From assembly GCA_910584365.1 (NCBI GenBank), contig CAJUAF010000012.1, forward strand, positions 1 to 64,000: DNA of 64,000 bases. Direction: 5' to 3'. The notes under the pieces are model-generated. The model did not search any database. It was not told the DNA's origin and saw only the letters and a list, made by a program, of their open reading frames with translations. Below, piece after piece: positions 44,248 through 53,504 of the stretch. Positions within the stretch are counted from its first letter, which is position 1. Each line of letters opens with the position of its first letter. The position numbers and the translations under genes are program-made. Source of the DNA: an uncultured Muribaculaceae bacterium (lineage in GTDB: Bacteria; Bacteroidota; Bacteroidia; Bacteroidales; Muribaculaceae).

Positions 44248-45603
44248 ATGGAAAAGGATAAAAAACTATTTATAGAGACATACGGCTGCCAGATGAACGT
44301 GGCCGACAGCGAGGTGGTGGCCTCGATTCTGGGCATGAACGGCTATGTACTGGCCGACACCCCCGAGGACGCCGACGCGATTCTGCTCAACACCTGCTCC
44401 ATCCGCGACAATGCCGAACAGAAGATTGTCAGCCGGCTGCAATACCTGGCCTCTCTGCGCCGCCGCCGCCACGGGCGCCTTATAATCGGTGTCATCGGAT
44501 GCATGGCCGAAAGAGTAAAGGATTCTCTCATCAACAACCACGGGGTAGATCTTGTGGCCGGTCCCGATTCCTATCTCGACCTGCCGAATCTGTTCGCCTC
44601 CGCCGAAGCCGGAGAGAAAGCCATCAATGTGGAACTCAGCACCACCGAGACCTACCGCGACATAGTACCCTCCCGCATAACCGGCAACCGCGTCAGCGGT
44701 TTTGTCAGCATCATGCGCGGATGCAATAATTTCTGTTCCTACTGCATCGTGCCCTACACACGCGGACACGAGCGGAGCCGCGAAGTGGGAAGCATCCTGA
44801 GAGAAGTCGAGGACCTGCGTTCACGGGGATTCCGGGAAGTCACTCTGCTGGGCCAGAACGTCAACTCCTATAAATATGAAGGTCCGGAAGCGGCCCGATA
44901 TACCGCCGCAGGGAGCGCGGCCGTGGATTTCCCGCGCCTGCTGGAACTCGTGGCCCTGGCTGTGCCCGATATGCGCGTCAGGTTCACCACCTCCCATCCC
45001 AAAGACATGAGCGACGCCACCATCGACATTATCGCCCGCTATCCCAACATCTGCAACTGGATTCATCTGCCCGTGCAGTCAGGCTCCAACTCCGTACTGA
45101 AAGCCATGAACCGCAAATATACCCGGGAATGGTATCTTGACCGCGTCAGGGCCATCCGGGCCCGGATTCCCGACTGCGGAATCTCCTCCGACCTCTTCAC
45201 CGGTTTTCATGACGAATCCGAAGAGGATTTCCAGCAGACTCTCAGCCTGATGCGAGAGGCGGCCTTCGATTCCGCGTTCATGTTCAAATATTCCGAGCGC
45301 CCCGGTACACTGGCCTCCCGCACTATGCCGGACAATGTACCGGAAGACGTTAAAATCGAACGCCTCAACCGCATGATAGCCCTTCAGAACGAACTTTCCG
45401 CCGAATCCAACAGGCGCGATATCGGAAAGGTATTCGAAGTGCTGGTCGAGGGAGTATCGAAACGCAGCGCCCAACAGTGGGTCGGCCGCACCGGTCAGAA
45501 CAAAACCTGCGTATTTCCGCGCGGAAACTTCAAAGTCGGCGACCTGGTCATGGTAAAAGTCCGCGAAGCCTCGTCGGCAACTCTGATCTGCGACCTTGCC
45601 TGA
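44248..45603 (+). CDS. miaB: tRNA-2-methylthio-N6-dimethylallyladenosine synthase
   Basis: MiaB adds a methylthio group to i6A37 in tRNAs that read UNN codons. It is a radical SAM methylthiotransferase with two Fe-S clusters. The N-terminal cluster uses the Cys residues in ETYGCQMN, LLNTCSIRDNA and GVIGCMAERV. The radical SAM cluster is RGCNNFCSYCIVPYTRG. A TRAM domain closes the protein (about 380-450). The 451-residue length is normal. It opens a rightward series. Confidence 0.97.
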   Translation: MEKDKKLFIETYGCQMNVADSEVVASILGMNGYVLADTPEDADAILLNTCSIRDNAEQKIVSRLQYLASLRRRRHGRLIIGVIGCMAERVKDSLINNHGVDLVAGPDSYLDLPNLFASAEAGEKAINVELSTTETYRDIVPSRITGNRVSGFVSIMRGCNNFCSYCIVPYTRGHERSREVGSILREVEDLRSRGFREVTLLGQNVNSYKYEGPEAARYTAAGSAAVDFPRLLELVALAVPDMRVRFTTSHPKDMSDATIDIIARYPNICNWIHLPVQSGSNSVLKAMNRKYTREWYLDRVRAIRARIPDCGISSDLFTGFHDESEEDFQQTLSLMREAAFDSAFMFKYSERPGTLASRTMPDNVPEDVKIERLNRMIALQNELSAESNRRDIGKVFEVLVEGVSKRSAQQWVGRTGQNKTCVFPRGNFKVGDLVMVKVREASSATLICDLA

Positions 45604-45660
45604 AATTTGCCTCGGCACAGCCCAATTTAGGAAATTTAATAATTAAATACGGGTGTGCCT

Positions 45661-45692
45661 CTTGACAACCCCTCTCAGATGTTGTAATTTTG
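45661..45692 (+). promoter_or_regulatory. Promoter before ftsX
   Basis: CTTG (45661-45664), 20 bases, then TAATTTTG (45685-45692), 13 bases before the ftsX ATG at 45706. Confidence 0.6.
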
Positions 45693-45705
45693 CAGAATAA
45701 TAATT

Positions 45706-46578
45706 ATGGAGCAAAAGAATCATACCCGCATAGCCGGGATGGGAGACCGTGTGACCTCGACAATCAGCGTCACCCTGGTCCTCTTCATTCTCGGGCTTGT
45801 GGCCGCTATAAACATCACATTCAGCAACCTTGACAAGGAGCTGAAAGAAAAAATTGGCTTCACAGTCGTGTTGCATGACTCGATTCCCGCCCAGGACATC
45901 GAGGCATTGCTGCGCCAGTGTGACGCCGCCCCCTATATTTCCGACTACAAATATCTCTCAGCCGAAGACGCCCTCATGGAGGAGACCGCCGGCGACGGAC
46001 AGGAACTGGTGGAGATGCTCGGCGTCAACCCCTACTCTCCCATGCTTGACATAAGAGTGAAAAGCCCCTGGGCCAACGTAGACAGTATAAGCGGTCTGGT
46101 CGGAGCCTGGGAAAAACGGGCGGAAGTGGCTGAAGTTTCGGTCAATACCGATGTGGTGAAAAATCTCGACAGCAACGCCCGTATGTTCAGCACTATCCTC
46201 CTGGTCATCGCCGCCGTATTGCTGCTGATTACTTTCGTCCTGATTAACAACACCGTTCGCCTGACGGTATATTCCCGCAGGTTCACCATCCACACGATGA
46301 AACTCGTCGGGGCCACCGGAGGTTTTATCCGCCGCCCCTTCCTTATAAGCAATCTTATTCAGGGCATCATCGCCGCAATAATAGCGTCGGGATTGCTGGG
46401 CGCCCTGTTCGCATGGGGGAAAAACTGGAACCCCTCCCTGGGAGCCCTCCTTCCCTGGAGCGCAGCAGCCGTCATCTTCGGCATAATCCTCATAACAGGT
46501 ATGGCAATCTGCACCCTGGCGGCTGTTTTCGCCACGAACCGCTATCTCAGGGCCGACTATGATGAGATGTTCGACTGA
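45706..46578 (+). CDS. ftsX: Cell division permease FtsX
   Basis: FtsX is the membrane partner of the ATPase FtsE; together they activate wall hydrolases at the septum. The 290-residue protein has an N-terminal membrane helix (about 20-42), a periplasmic domain, and three C-terminal helices with the FtsX fold (LLVIAAVLLLITFVLINNTVRLTVYSRRFTIHTMKLVGATGGFIRRPF). ftsE is not adjacent, which is usual in this phylum. A DUF3098 gene follows 34 bases downstream. Confidence 0.93.
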   Translation: MEQKNHTRIAGMGDRVTSTISVTLVLFILGLVAAINITFSNLDKELKEKIGFTVVLHDSIPAQDIEALLRQCDAAPYISDYKYLSAEDALMEETAGDGQELVEMLGVNPYSPMLDIRVKSPWANVDSISGLVGAWEKRAEVAEVSVNTDVVKNLDSNARMFSTILLVIAAVLLLITFVLINNTVRLTVYSRRFTIHTMKLVGATGGFIRRPFLISNLIQGIIAAIIASGLLGALFAWGKNWNPSLGALLPWSAAAVIFGIILITGMAICTLAAVFATNRYLRADYDEMFD

Positions 46579-46612
46579 TGCCCTCCGTTCCCCCGCACTA
46601 AACTCCAAGAAA

Positions 46613-46921
46613 ATGACACAACAACAGAATACTACAAAATCGGCCTTCACCACGCAGACCGGAGCGCGGAAAAACAGCGATTCCGTACTGGATAAGGAGA
46701 AGGCATCGCAATTTCCCCTGGGAAAGAATAATTTCAGGCTCATGGCCATCGCCGGCGCCGTAATCGTAATCGGATTTCTGCTCATGCTCGGGGGAAGCTC
46801 CACGGAAGAAGCCTTCAACCCCGACATCTTCAGTTTCCGTCGGATCGTCGCCGGGCCGACAATCGCTTTCCTGGGGTTCCTGTTCATGGGATACGCCATA
46901 ATCCGCAAACCTAAAGACTGA
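46613..46921 (+). CDS. DUF3098 small membrane protein
   Basis: This 102-residue protein has a Ser/Thr/Gln-rich N-terminus and two membrane helices (about 44-60 and 80-97). It fits DUF3098, a Bacteroidetes family encoded between ftsX and uppP, with no known function; a link to envelope growth is inferred from the neighbours. The start at 46613 is preferred over an ATG at 46559 that overlaps ftsX. uppP starts 5 bases later. Confidence 0.8.
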   Translation: MTQQQNTTKSAFTTQTGARKNSDSVLDKEKASQFPLGKNNFRLMAIAGAVIVIGFLLMLGGSSTEEAFNPDIFSFRRIVAGPTIAFLGFLFMGYAIIRKPKD

Positions 46922-46926
46922 GACGC

Positions 46927-47802
46927 ATGGATTGGTTAGACGCACTGATTCTCGGCATCGTACAGGGACTGGCCGAATATCTCCCCATAAGTTCGAGCGG
47001 CCATATCGAGATTTTCCGGCAGATTCTCGGGCTTAATCTCCCCGGAGAAGAAGCCCTGCAGCTTAACGTTGTCCTCCATGTGGCAACGGTCCTTTCCACC
47101 ATCGTCGTTCTGTGGAAAGAATTCGTACCTCTCTGCACATCGTTTTTCACCTTCAGGAATGACGCTGGGAGCAGATACGTATGGAAAATCCTCCTCTCCT
47201 GTATTCCGGTGGCCATCGTCGGACTGCTGTTCAAAGACCAGGTGGAAGAGTTTTTCGGCGTCAGCGAAGACGGTGGAAACAATCTGACGCTTATCGGCGT
47301 CTGCCTCTGCATTACAGCCGTCCTGCTGGCTTTCGCATATTTTTCGGGGCAGCGTTCGCGCATGATGCCGTCGCGCGGCAGGGCGCCCCTGCCCAAAGGG
47401 AATACCGGAGCCACTGCCGGGAGAAACATTACCTGGCTTGACGCTTTCATCATCGGCTGCAGCCAGGCGATAGCCGTCCTGCCCGGTCTCAGCCGGTCGG
47501 GTACCACCATCGCCACTGGTATTATCATAGGCGACAAGCGGGAGCAGGTGGCCCAGTTCTCTTTCTTCATGGTAGTAATCCCGATTCTCGGCGAAGCGAT
47601 TCTCGACTTCCGGAAAATGCTGGAAGCAGCCCCCGGCGACCAGGTTTCCCTGGGATGGCTTCCTCTGCTGGTAGGATTTCTCGCCTCTTTCGTCGTGGGA
47701 TGCCTCGCCTGCAAATGGATGCTTGAGATTGTGAAGAAAGGCAAACTCATCTGGTTCTCCGTCTATTGTGTCATCGTCGGCATCATCTGCCTCTGCTGGT
47801 GA
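46927..47802 (+). CDS. uppP: Undecaprenyl-diphosphatase
   Basis: UppP (BacA) removes a phosphate from undecaprenyl diphosphate so the lipid carrier can be reused for wall and glycan synthesis. It is a polytopic membrane protein of 291 residues with the family motifs LAEYLPISSSGHIEI and VLPGLSRSGTTI. It is in a tight series after the DUF3098 gene. Confidence 0.96.
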   Translation: MDWLDALILGIVQGLAEYLPISSSGHIEIFRQILGLNLPGEEALQLNVVLHVATVLSTIVVLWKEFVPLCTSFFTFRNDAGSRYVWKILLSCIPVAIVGLLFKDQVEEFFGVSEDGGNNLTLIGVCLCITAVLLAFAYFSGQRSRMMPSRGRAPLPKGNTGATAGRNITWLDAFIIGCSQAIAVLPGLSRSGTTIATGIIIGDKREQVAQFSFFMVVIPILGEAILDFRKMLEAAPGDQVSLGWLPLLVGFLASFVVGCLACKWMLEIVKKGKLIWFSVYCVIVGIICLCW

Positions 47803-47850
47803 GCCGCCGGAAAGTTTCCGCAGTCCGAAAACGTTCTAAGGTTTTAGATA

Positions 47851-48729
47851 TTGCAAAACAACAACAGTCTCCCCGCAAGCTCCAGTCTCAACCTCTCGGA
47901 AGGTATGGTCTGGGCTGTCGACAAGCCATTGGGCTGGTCATCGTTCCACGTGGTCAAGAAATTGCGTGGCGCATTGCTTTCCCGGGTACGCCATGCCGGC
48001 ATCCGGAAACTGAAAGTAGGTCATGCCGGTACGCTGGATCCCCTGGCGTCCGGGGTGATGATAATCTGTTCGGGGAGAGCCACCCGTAAAATAGACCTGC
48101 TCCAGGCCGGCGTCAAGGAATACGTAGCCGAAGTGGCACTGGGGGCCACCACCCCCTCTTTTGACCTGGAGACTCCGGTAGACGCTACATATCCCACGGA
48201 GCATATCACCCGCGAACTCATCGAAGAAGTCATCCCCCGCTTTACCGGAACCATCCGGCAGATCCCGCCGGCATATTCCGCCGTGAAAGTCGACGGCCGG
48301 CGCGCCTACAAGGCCGCCCGCTCCGGCCAGGAAGTGGAACTCAAACCCAAGACACTCGTCATCGACGAAATCGAAATCCTCGGGTTCGATACCGCGGAGA
48401 TGAAGCTCACCCTCCGGATAGTATGCTCCAAAGGGACATATATCCGCGCTCTGGCCCGCGATATCGGGCAGGCCCTCGGCTCGGGCGCTCATCTCTCGGC
48501 GCTCCGGCGTACCCGTGTGGGAGACTACGGCATCGCCTCGGCCCTGTCGGTCGACGACGCCGTGGCCGACATTTTCCGTTCCTCCATCGTCGTAGACAGG
48601 GACGGAGAGGAACCCCTTGTCATTTCCCCCGCAGACCATATACCCGCTCCGGCCGCAACCGGCCAGCATGGCGCCGACCAGCGGGATATCCTCCCCTATC
48701 AGGAGCGCATAAAGAAGACCAACGATTAA
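47851..48729 (+). CDS. truB: tRNA pseudouridine-55 synthase
   Basis: TruB makes pseudouridine 55 in tRNA. The catalytic Asp is in VGHAGTLDPLASGVMII. VDKPLGWSSFHVVKKL is the N-terminal family motif and IPPAYSAVKVDGRRAYKAARSG is the next. The first start after an in-frame stop (47845) is a TTG at 47851; the only early ATG, at 47905, would begin directly at the conserved core, so the TTG start is more likely. The C-terminal 50 residues extend past the catalytic core. Confidence 0.93.
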   Translation: MQNNNSLPASSSLNLSEGMVWAVDKPLGWSSFHVVKKLRGALLSRVRHAGIRKLKVGHAGTLDPLASGVMIICSGRATRKIDLLQAGVKEYVAEVALGATTPSFDLETPVDATYPTEHITRELIEEVIPRFTGTIRQIPPAYSAVKVDGRRAYKAARSGQEVELKPKTLVIDEIEILGFDTAEMKLTLRIVCSKGTYIRALARDIGQALGSGAHLSALRRTRVGDYGIASALSVDDAVADIFRSSIVVDRDGEEPLVISPADHIPAPAATGQHGADQRDILPYQERIKKTND

Positions 48730-48761
48730 TCCAACACCATATAACATATTTCTGACACCTC

Positions 48762-49814
48762 ATGAAACTTTCACAGTTTAAATTCAAACTCCCGGAAGAC
48801 CTGATTGCCCAGACTCCCCTGCTCCATCGCGACGAATGTAAGCTGATGGTCGTTCACCGAAAGACCGGTGAAATCGAACACAGAGAGTTCAAGGATGTCA
48901 TCAACTATTTCGATGACGGAGACGTGATGGTCTTCAACGACACCAAGGTGTTCCCCGCCCGTCTTTACGGCAATAAGGAAAAAACCGGAGCCAAAATCGA
49001 GGTGTTCCTCCTGCGGGAACTTAATCCCGAACACAAATTATGGGACGTGCTTGTAGAACCGGCCCGTAAAATCAGAATCGGCAACAAACTCTATTTCGGC
49101 GAAGACGAGTCGATGGTGGCTGAAGTAATTGACAACACCACCTCCCGAGGCCGCACGCTGCGTTTCCTCTACGACGGGCCACACGATGAGTTCAAGGAGG
49201 CCCTCTATGCCCTGGGGCAGACACCGCTTCCCGAATATATCAAGCGCGAGGCCAACGAAGAAGACGCCGAGGCATATCAGACAATTTTCGCCCGCAACGA
49301 GGGAGCCGTCGTGGCGCCTTCGGCCGGGATCCATTTCAGCCGCGAACTGCTCAAGCGCCTTGAAATCAAAGGCGTCGAGCAAGGCTTCCTGACTGTCCAC
49401 TGTGGGCTGGGCGCTTTCCGCGAAATCGACGTGGAGGACCTGACAAAGCACCGCATGGATTCGGAGGATATGTCGGTCACCGAAGACCTTGTGGAACTTG
49501 TCAACAAGGCAAAGGACAACGGCAGGCAGGTATGCGCCGTCGGCACCTCCACCCTCCGCGGCATCGCAAGCGCCGTCAGCATGGGGGGCCACATGAAGAC
49601 CTATACCGGATGGACCAACAAATTCATCTTCCCTCCGTATGACTTCACCGTCAGCACAGCCCTGATCACGGGCTTCCATCTCCCCTACTCCACAATGCTG
49701 ATGATGGTCTGCGCTTTCGGCGGATACGAGAACGTCATGAAAGCCTACGACGTCGCCGTAAAGGAAAAATACAGATTCGGAGCCTACGGCGACGCGATGT
49801 TGATTATCGACTGA
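48762..49814 (+). CDS. queA: S-adenosylmethionine:tRNA ribosyltransferase-isomerase
   Basis: QueA transfers and rearranges the ribosyl group of SAM onto preQ1 in tRNA to make epoxyqueuosine. The 350-residue protein has [31 protein letters not shown] at its N-terminus, the [14 protein letters not shown] segment and [15 protein letters not shown] near the middle, all typical. It starts 32 bases after truB. Confidence 0.97.
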   Translation: MKLSQFKFKLPEDLIAQTPLLHRDECKLMVVHRKTGEIEHREFKDVINYFDDGDVMVFNDTKVFPARLYGNKEKTGAKIEVFLLRELNPEHKLWDVLVEPARKIRIGNKLYFGEDESMVAEVIDNTTSRGRTLRFLYDGPHDEFKEALYALGQTPLPEYIKREANEEDAEAYQTIFARNEGAVVAPSAGIHFSRELLKRLEIKGVEQGFLTVHCGLGAFREIDVEDLTKHRMDSEDMSVTEDLVELVNKAKDNGRQVCAVGTSTLRGIASAVSMGGHMKTYTGWTNKFIFPPYDFTVSTALITGFHLPYSTMLMMVCAFGGYENVMKAYDVAVKEKYRFGAYGDAMLIID

Positions 49815-49854
49815 GACCGAACGCCGCCAGAATAATATAAGAGTCTGAATCATT

Positions 49855-50373
49855 ATGATTATCGACGAACGAACCAGCCGCAGCGAGCGAGTCATCAGCG
49901 CCGGAATGATGATGATGACCGCCGCCCGCACCGCTCCCAAGGCAAAAGGTCTTGACCTGCTGGAATGTTGTCTGCTGACGGGAGACGACATCCGGAAACT
50001 TTCCGACGTAATGTTGCAGCTTCATGAAGAGACGGGGCGCCCCGTCTACAAGCGCGACGGCGGAAATATTCTCTCGGCTGACGCCGTACTGGTGATTGCC
50101 GCCCATAACCGGCCGCTCGGACTGAACTGCGGCCACTGCGGTTATCCGGCCTGCGGAGATAAACCGGCCCAGGCCCCCTGTGCCTACTGTCCTACTGACG
50201 TAGGAATAGCCATCGGGTCCGCCGTGGCTACGGCAGCCGACCTACGGGTGGATACCCGCGTGATGTTCTCGGCCGGGATGGCCGCCGAACGCATGAATCT
50301 CCTTCCGGGCTGCACCCAGTATTTTGCGATTCCGATATCGGCTTCATCCAAATCGCCCTTCTTCGACCGCTGA
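49855..50373 (+). CDS. DUF2148 ferredoxin-domain protein
   Basis: This 172-residue protein belongs to DUF2148, small cytosolic proteins with clustered Cys residues (LNCGHCGYPACGDKPAQAPCAYC) that probably bind an Fe-S cluster. The role is unknown. It follows queA by 40 bases and ends before a strong terminator. Confidence 0.85.
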   Translation: MIIDERTSRSERVISAGMMMMTAARTAPKAKGLDLLECCLLTGDDIRKLSDVMLQLHEETGRPVYKRDGGNILSADAVLVIAAHNRPLGLNCGHCGYPACGDKPAQAPCAYCPTDVGIAIGSAVATAADLRVDTRVMFSAGMAAERMNLLPGCTQYFAIPISASSKSPFFDR

Positions 50374-50451
50374 CGCCGCAACGGACTGTCGGCCATGTGG
50401 TTACCTTTTTGGTTCCGGCCCCGTCTCCCCCCTCAGCAGTCCACAACCATA

Positions 50452-50508
50452 AAATACAGATTGTCCGGTCCGTAGCCTCAGAGGCTATTGACCGGACAAT
50501 CTGTATTT
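50452..50508. terminator. Bidirectional terminator with 19-base stem
   Basis: Bases 50452-50470 and 50490-50508 are perfect inverted copies. A second short inverted repeat (TAGCCTC/GAGGCTA) in the loop could extend it. It lies between convergent genes. Confidence 0.85.
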
Positions 50509-50544
50509 GTTCTATTGCTTCACCGGAGTCTTCGGCAAGTAGCT

Positions 50545-51285
50545 TCAGAAAGCCGAATCATTGAAGACACGCCCTTCGAGTCGGGAAGCATGGTGGCGGT
50601 AGTCTTTCGTCAGGAAGTAATCCTCAATCGCCTTGCAATGCTTCAGATGGTGCATATCCGACCCTATGAAATCTACCATGTCGTTGTCGATCAGGTAGTC
50701 GGCCACCTGCCTGACATCCTTGCCGTAGTACCCGGCCAGACTCAGCAGATTGACCTGGAAAAGCGTTCCGGCCTCATGAAGCTGGCGGTAGCGTTCTTTC
50801 CTGGAGAAATAATAGGAATAACGCTCGGGATGGGCCAGAATCGGCTTATATCCGCGCATCTTAAGTTCAAACAGCATCTTATCGAGATTCCACGCTTCCT
50901 GGATGAACGAATTCTCGACAAGCAGGTAATTGTTGGGCATGGGATTGACAAGATTCTTCTCCAGCTGGGTGTTGAAGAATCCGTCCATGCGGTATTCCGC
51001 CGAATGTTGCAGTTCAATATCCACGCCTCTCTTTTCAACCGCCTCTTTCAGTCGGGCGAAAGCGGCCGAAATGGTTTCGGGGGTATTCTCGAAAGTATCC
51101 TGCGTTACATGAGGAGTAGTTATAATGCGCCGGATGCCCCAGTCTTTTTCATGGGATACAAGGTCGGCGCCTCCTTCAGCGTCGCGCTGACCATCGTCGA
51201 TACCCGGAACAAGATGGCAATGAATGTCGGTATGGAAAAACAGTTCAGGCCGCTCCGCGGGCTTTTTCCGGAAAAAATTAAACAT
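50545..51285 (-). CDS. PHP-type tyrosine-protein phosphatase (CpsB/Wzb-like)
   Basis: This 246-residue protein is a polymerase-histidinol-phosphatase domain enzyme of the CpsB/CapC type. FHTDIHCHLVPGIDDG is the metal-binding motif, followed by IITTPHVTQDTFENT, LAHPERYSYY and DFIGSDMHH. Gram-positive homologues dephosphorylate the tyrosine kinase that controls capsule export. No kinase gene is next to it here. It appears monocistronic. Confidence 0.88.
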   Translation of the reverse strand: MFNFFRKKPAERPELFFHTDIHCHLVPGIDDGQRDAEGGADLVSHEKDWGIRRIITTPHVTQDTFENTPETISAAFARLKEAVEKRGVDIELQHSAEYRMDGFFNTQLEKNLVNPMPNNYLLVENSFIQEAWNLDKMLFELKMRGYKPILAHPERYSYYFSRKERYRQLHEAGTLFQVNLLSLAGYYGKDVRQVADYLIDNDMVDFIGSDMHHLKHCKAIEDYFLTKDYRHHASRLEGRVFNDSAF

Positions 51286-51380
51286 TTTGTTCTTATATGT
51301 CTATGATAAAGTCTGGCAGTGTTTCAGTATAATCTCACACTTTCTTACACACGACTTTTCCTGGTTTAGAATAGCTGATG

Positions 51381-51388
51381 CAAAGATA
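51381..51388 (-). promoter_or_regulatory. Candidate -7 box for the PHP phosphatase gene
   Basis: The minus strand reads TATCTTTG here, fitting TAnnTTTG, about 95 bases before the start. No good -33 match is seen. Confidence 0.3.
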
Positions 51389-51460
51389 GTAAGAATTTTT
51401 TAAATTTATCCAGTTTCGGCAGGTTTTTATCCTACTTCCCAACCTTTTTCGCCAAAAGAT

Positions 51461-51491
51461 GTTGAAAATCCAAAAAAAATCAGTAAGTTTG
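51461..51491 (+). promoter_or_regulatory. Promoter of the carboxylase/decarboxylase gene
   Basis: GTTG (51461-51464), 19 bases, then TAAGTTTG (51484-51491), 32 bases before the start at 51524. Confidence 0.55.
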
Positions 51492-51523
51492 CAAGTAGTT
51501 TTATTAAACAATTGCCATCTACT

Positions 51524-53416
51524 ATGGAGAAGAAGTTGAAAATCAGGGATTTAACCCTGCGCGACGGTCAGCAGTCGCTTTTCGCGACCCGTCTTAAACA
51601 ACAGGACATCGACCCGCTGCTGCCTCTTTACAAGGATGCAGGATTCTACATCATGGAAGTATGGGGCGGCGCCGTGCCCGACTCCGTGATGCGTTACCTC
51701 GATGAATCCCCCTGGAATCGCCTGCGCACCATTTCAAAAGCCATCGAAGGCAAATCGCTCCTGTCGGCCCTCTCCCGCGGCCGTAACCTCTTCGGCTACG
51801 TACCCTACCCCGACTCTGTCCTCGAAGGGTTCTATAAGGAAGCCATCAAGAATGGCCTAAACGTAATGCGTATCTTCGATGCCCTCAACGACATCGACAA
51901 CGTCAAGGAATCAATCCGTCTCATCAACGAACTCGGCGGAATCGCCGACGCCGCCGTATGCTATACCGTCGATCCCAAGGAGGAAGCTCCCGCTGAAGCA
52001 CCCAAAAAGAAAGGTTTCTTCGGCTCCCTCTTCGGCAAAAAGGAAGAAGCTCCCGCAGCTCCCAAAAAGATATTCACCGACGAATATTTCGTCAACCTCG
52101 CTGTCGAGATGGAACGCCTCGGCGCGAAAATCATCACCCTCAAGGATATGGCCGGCCTGGTGAATCCCTCCAGGGCGGCATCCGTCATCGGCAAACTCAA
52201 AGCCGCCGTCAAGGTGCCCGTCGACTTCCATACCCACTGTACTCCCGGCTACGGTCTGGCATCCTCGCTGATGGCTATCCTCAACGGCGTCGACATCCTC
52301 GACACCAACATCTGGTGGTTCGGAGAAGGGTCCGCAGCTCCCGCCATCGAGCTTGTCTACATCTTCTGCAAGAAACTCGGCATCGAAGTCGAAGTCAACA
52401 TGGAGAAGGTCGGCGAAATCCGCGAGAAACTCGAAGGTATCCGCCGCAACCTGGCCGATTTCGACCTCAACAAGGACCGTTTCCCCAAGCATTTCGATCC
52501 CCTCAAGCCGCTTGAACCCGCTCTCGACGCAATGTTCGACAAGGCTATCGCAGCCGCCAAAGCCGGCAACGAAGAGGAACTTCTCGATGCCTGCCATGCA
52601 ATCGAGGATTACTTCGGTTTCCCCAAACCCAACCTTACGGTCAAGAACGCCGAAGTTCCCGGCGGAATGTACTCCAACATGGTAGCCCAGCTCAAAGCCC
52701 TCCAGGCCAGCGACCTGCTCGAGGATGCAATGAAACTGATTCCTAAAGTACGCCGCGACGCCGGTCTGGTACCCCTGGTTACACCGACCAGCCAGATCGT
52801 AGGTTCCCAGGCCGTTCTCCTGGCTATGGACCGCCGCAAAGGAAACCCCGACTACACCCAGACCAACAACCAGTTCATCTCCCTGGTGAAGGGTGAATAC
52901 GGCCATACTCCCGTACCCGTCGATCCCGCTTTCCGCGCACAGATCACCGGCGACGCCACCGAGAAGCCCTATGACGTCTCCTCCTACAAGAAACCCGCCA
53001 ACCCGACGGCAGAAGATCTCGGCGGAGTGCCTCTGGCTTCCAATAACGAAGAGTATCTCCTGCTCGAACTGCTCCCCAACGTAGCCAACAAGTTCCTCCG
53101 CAACCGCCGCGAAGAAGAATACAAAGCCAAACAGCCCGCCGAAGCTCCCAAAGCTGCCAAGGCAGAGACGAAAGCCGCTGCCGCCGCTGAAGAGCCCGTC
53201 ACCGGCGAAGTATTCCGCGCTCCGATGGGTGGCCGCATCGTTGAAATCAAAGTCAACGCCGGCGACAAGGTGAAGAAAGGTCAGGTCATGATGGTATATG
53301 AAGCCATGAAGATGGAAAACGACCTTGAGGCTCCCCGCGACCTGACGGTTAAACGCATCTTCGTCGCTCCCGATGAAGTTGTCGGCACCGACGCTCTCCT
53401 GATTGAGTTCGAATAA
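51524..53416 (+). CDS. oadA: Oxaloacetate decarboxylase alpha / pyruvate carboxylase subunit B
   Basis: This 630-residue protein has an HMGL-like TIM barrel carboxyltransferase domain (LTLRDGQQSLFATR, then THCTPGYGLASS), a PYC_OADA domain, and a C-terminal biotinyl domain whose EAMKMEND carries the biotinylated Lys. It moves CO2 between oxaloacetate/pyruvate and biotin. The Na+ pump partner genes (beta, gamma) and a biotin carboxylase are not here, so whether it acts as a pump subunit or as PycB is open. An Ala/Pro/Lys/Glu-rich stretch of about 30 residues (EEAPAEAPKKKGFF...KKEEAPAAPKK) interrupts the barrel near residues 148-177. An ATG at 51512 is an alternative start. Confidence 0.9.
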   Translation: MEKKLKIRDLTLRDGQQSLFATRLKQQDIDPLLPLYKDAGFYIMEVWGGAVPDSVMRYLDESPWNRLRTISKAIEGKSLLSALSRGRNLFGYVPYPDSVLEGFYKEAIKNGLNVMRIFDALNDIDNVKESIRLINELGGIADAAVCYTVDPKEEAPAEAPKKKGFFGSLFGKKEEAPAAPKKIFTDEYFVNLAVEMERLGAKIITLKDMAGLVNPSRAASVIGKLKAAVKVPVDFHTHCTPGYGLASSLMAILNGVDILDTNIWWFGEGSAAPAIELVYIFCKKLGIEVEVNMEKVGEIREKLEGIRRNLADFDLNKDRFPKHFDPLKPLEPALDAMFDKAIAAAKAGNEEELLDACHAIEDYFGFPKPNLTVKNAEVPGGMYSNMVAQLKALQASDLLEDAMKLIPKVRRDAGLVPLVTPTSQIVGSQAVLLAMDRRKGNPDYTQTNNQFISLVKGEYGHTPVPVDPAFRAQITGDATEKPYDVSSYKKPANPTAEDLGGVPLASNNEEYLLLELLPNVANKFLRNRREEEYKAKQPAEAPKAAKAETKAAAAAEEPVTGEVFRAPMGGRIVEIKVNAGDKVKKGQVMMVYEAMKMENDLEAPRDLTVKRIFVAPDEVVGTDALLIEFE

Positions 53417-53439
53417 TCGACTGACCTATATAAAACGGC

Positions 53440-53482
53440 TAAGGCGCTGTGTCAGGATTTTTGGCACAGCGCCTTATTTTTC
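53440..53482 (+). terminator. Terminator of the carboxylase/decarboxylase gene
   Basis: A 12-base stem (53440-53451 with 53465-53476) is followed by a T run, 23 bases after the stop. Confidence 0.85.
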
Positions 53483-53504
53483 CCACGGATACGGATGAAA
53501 CGGA

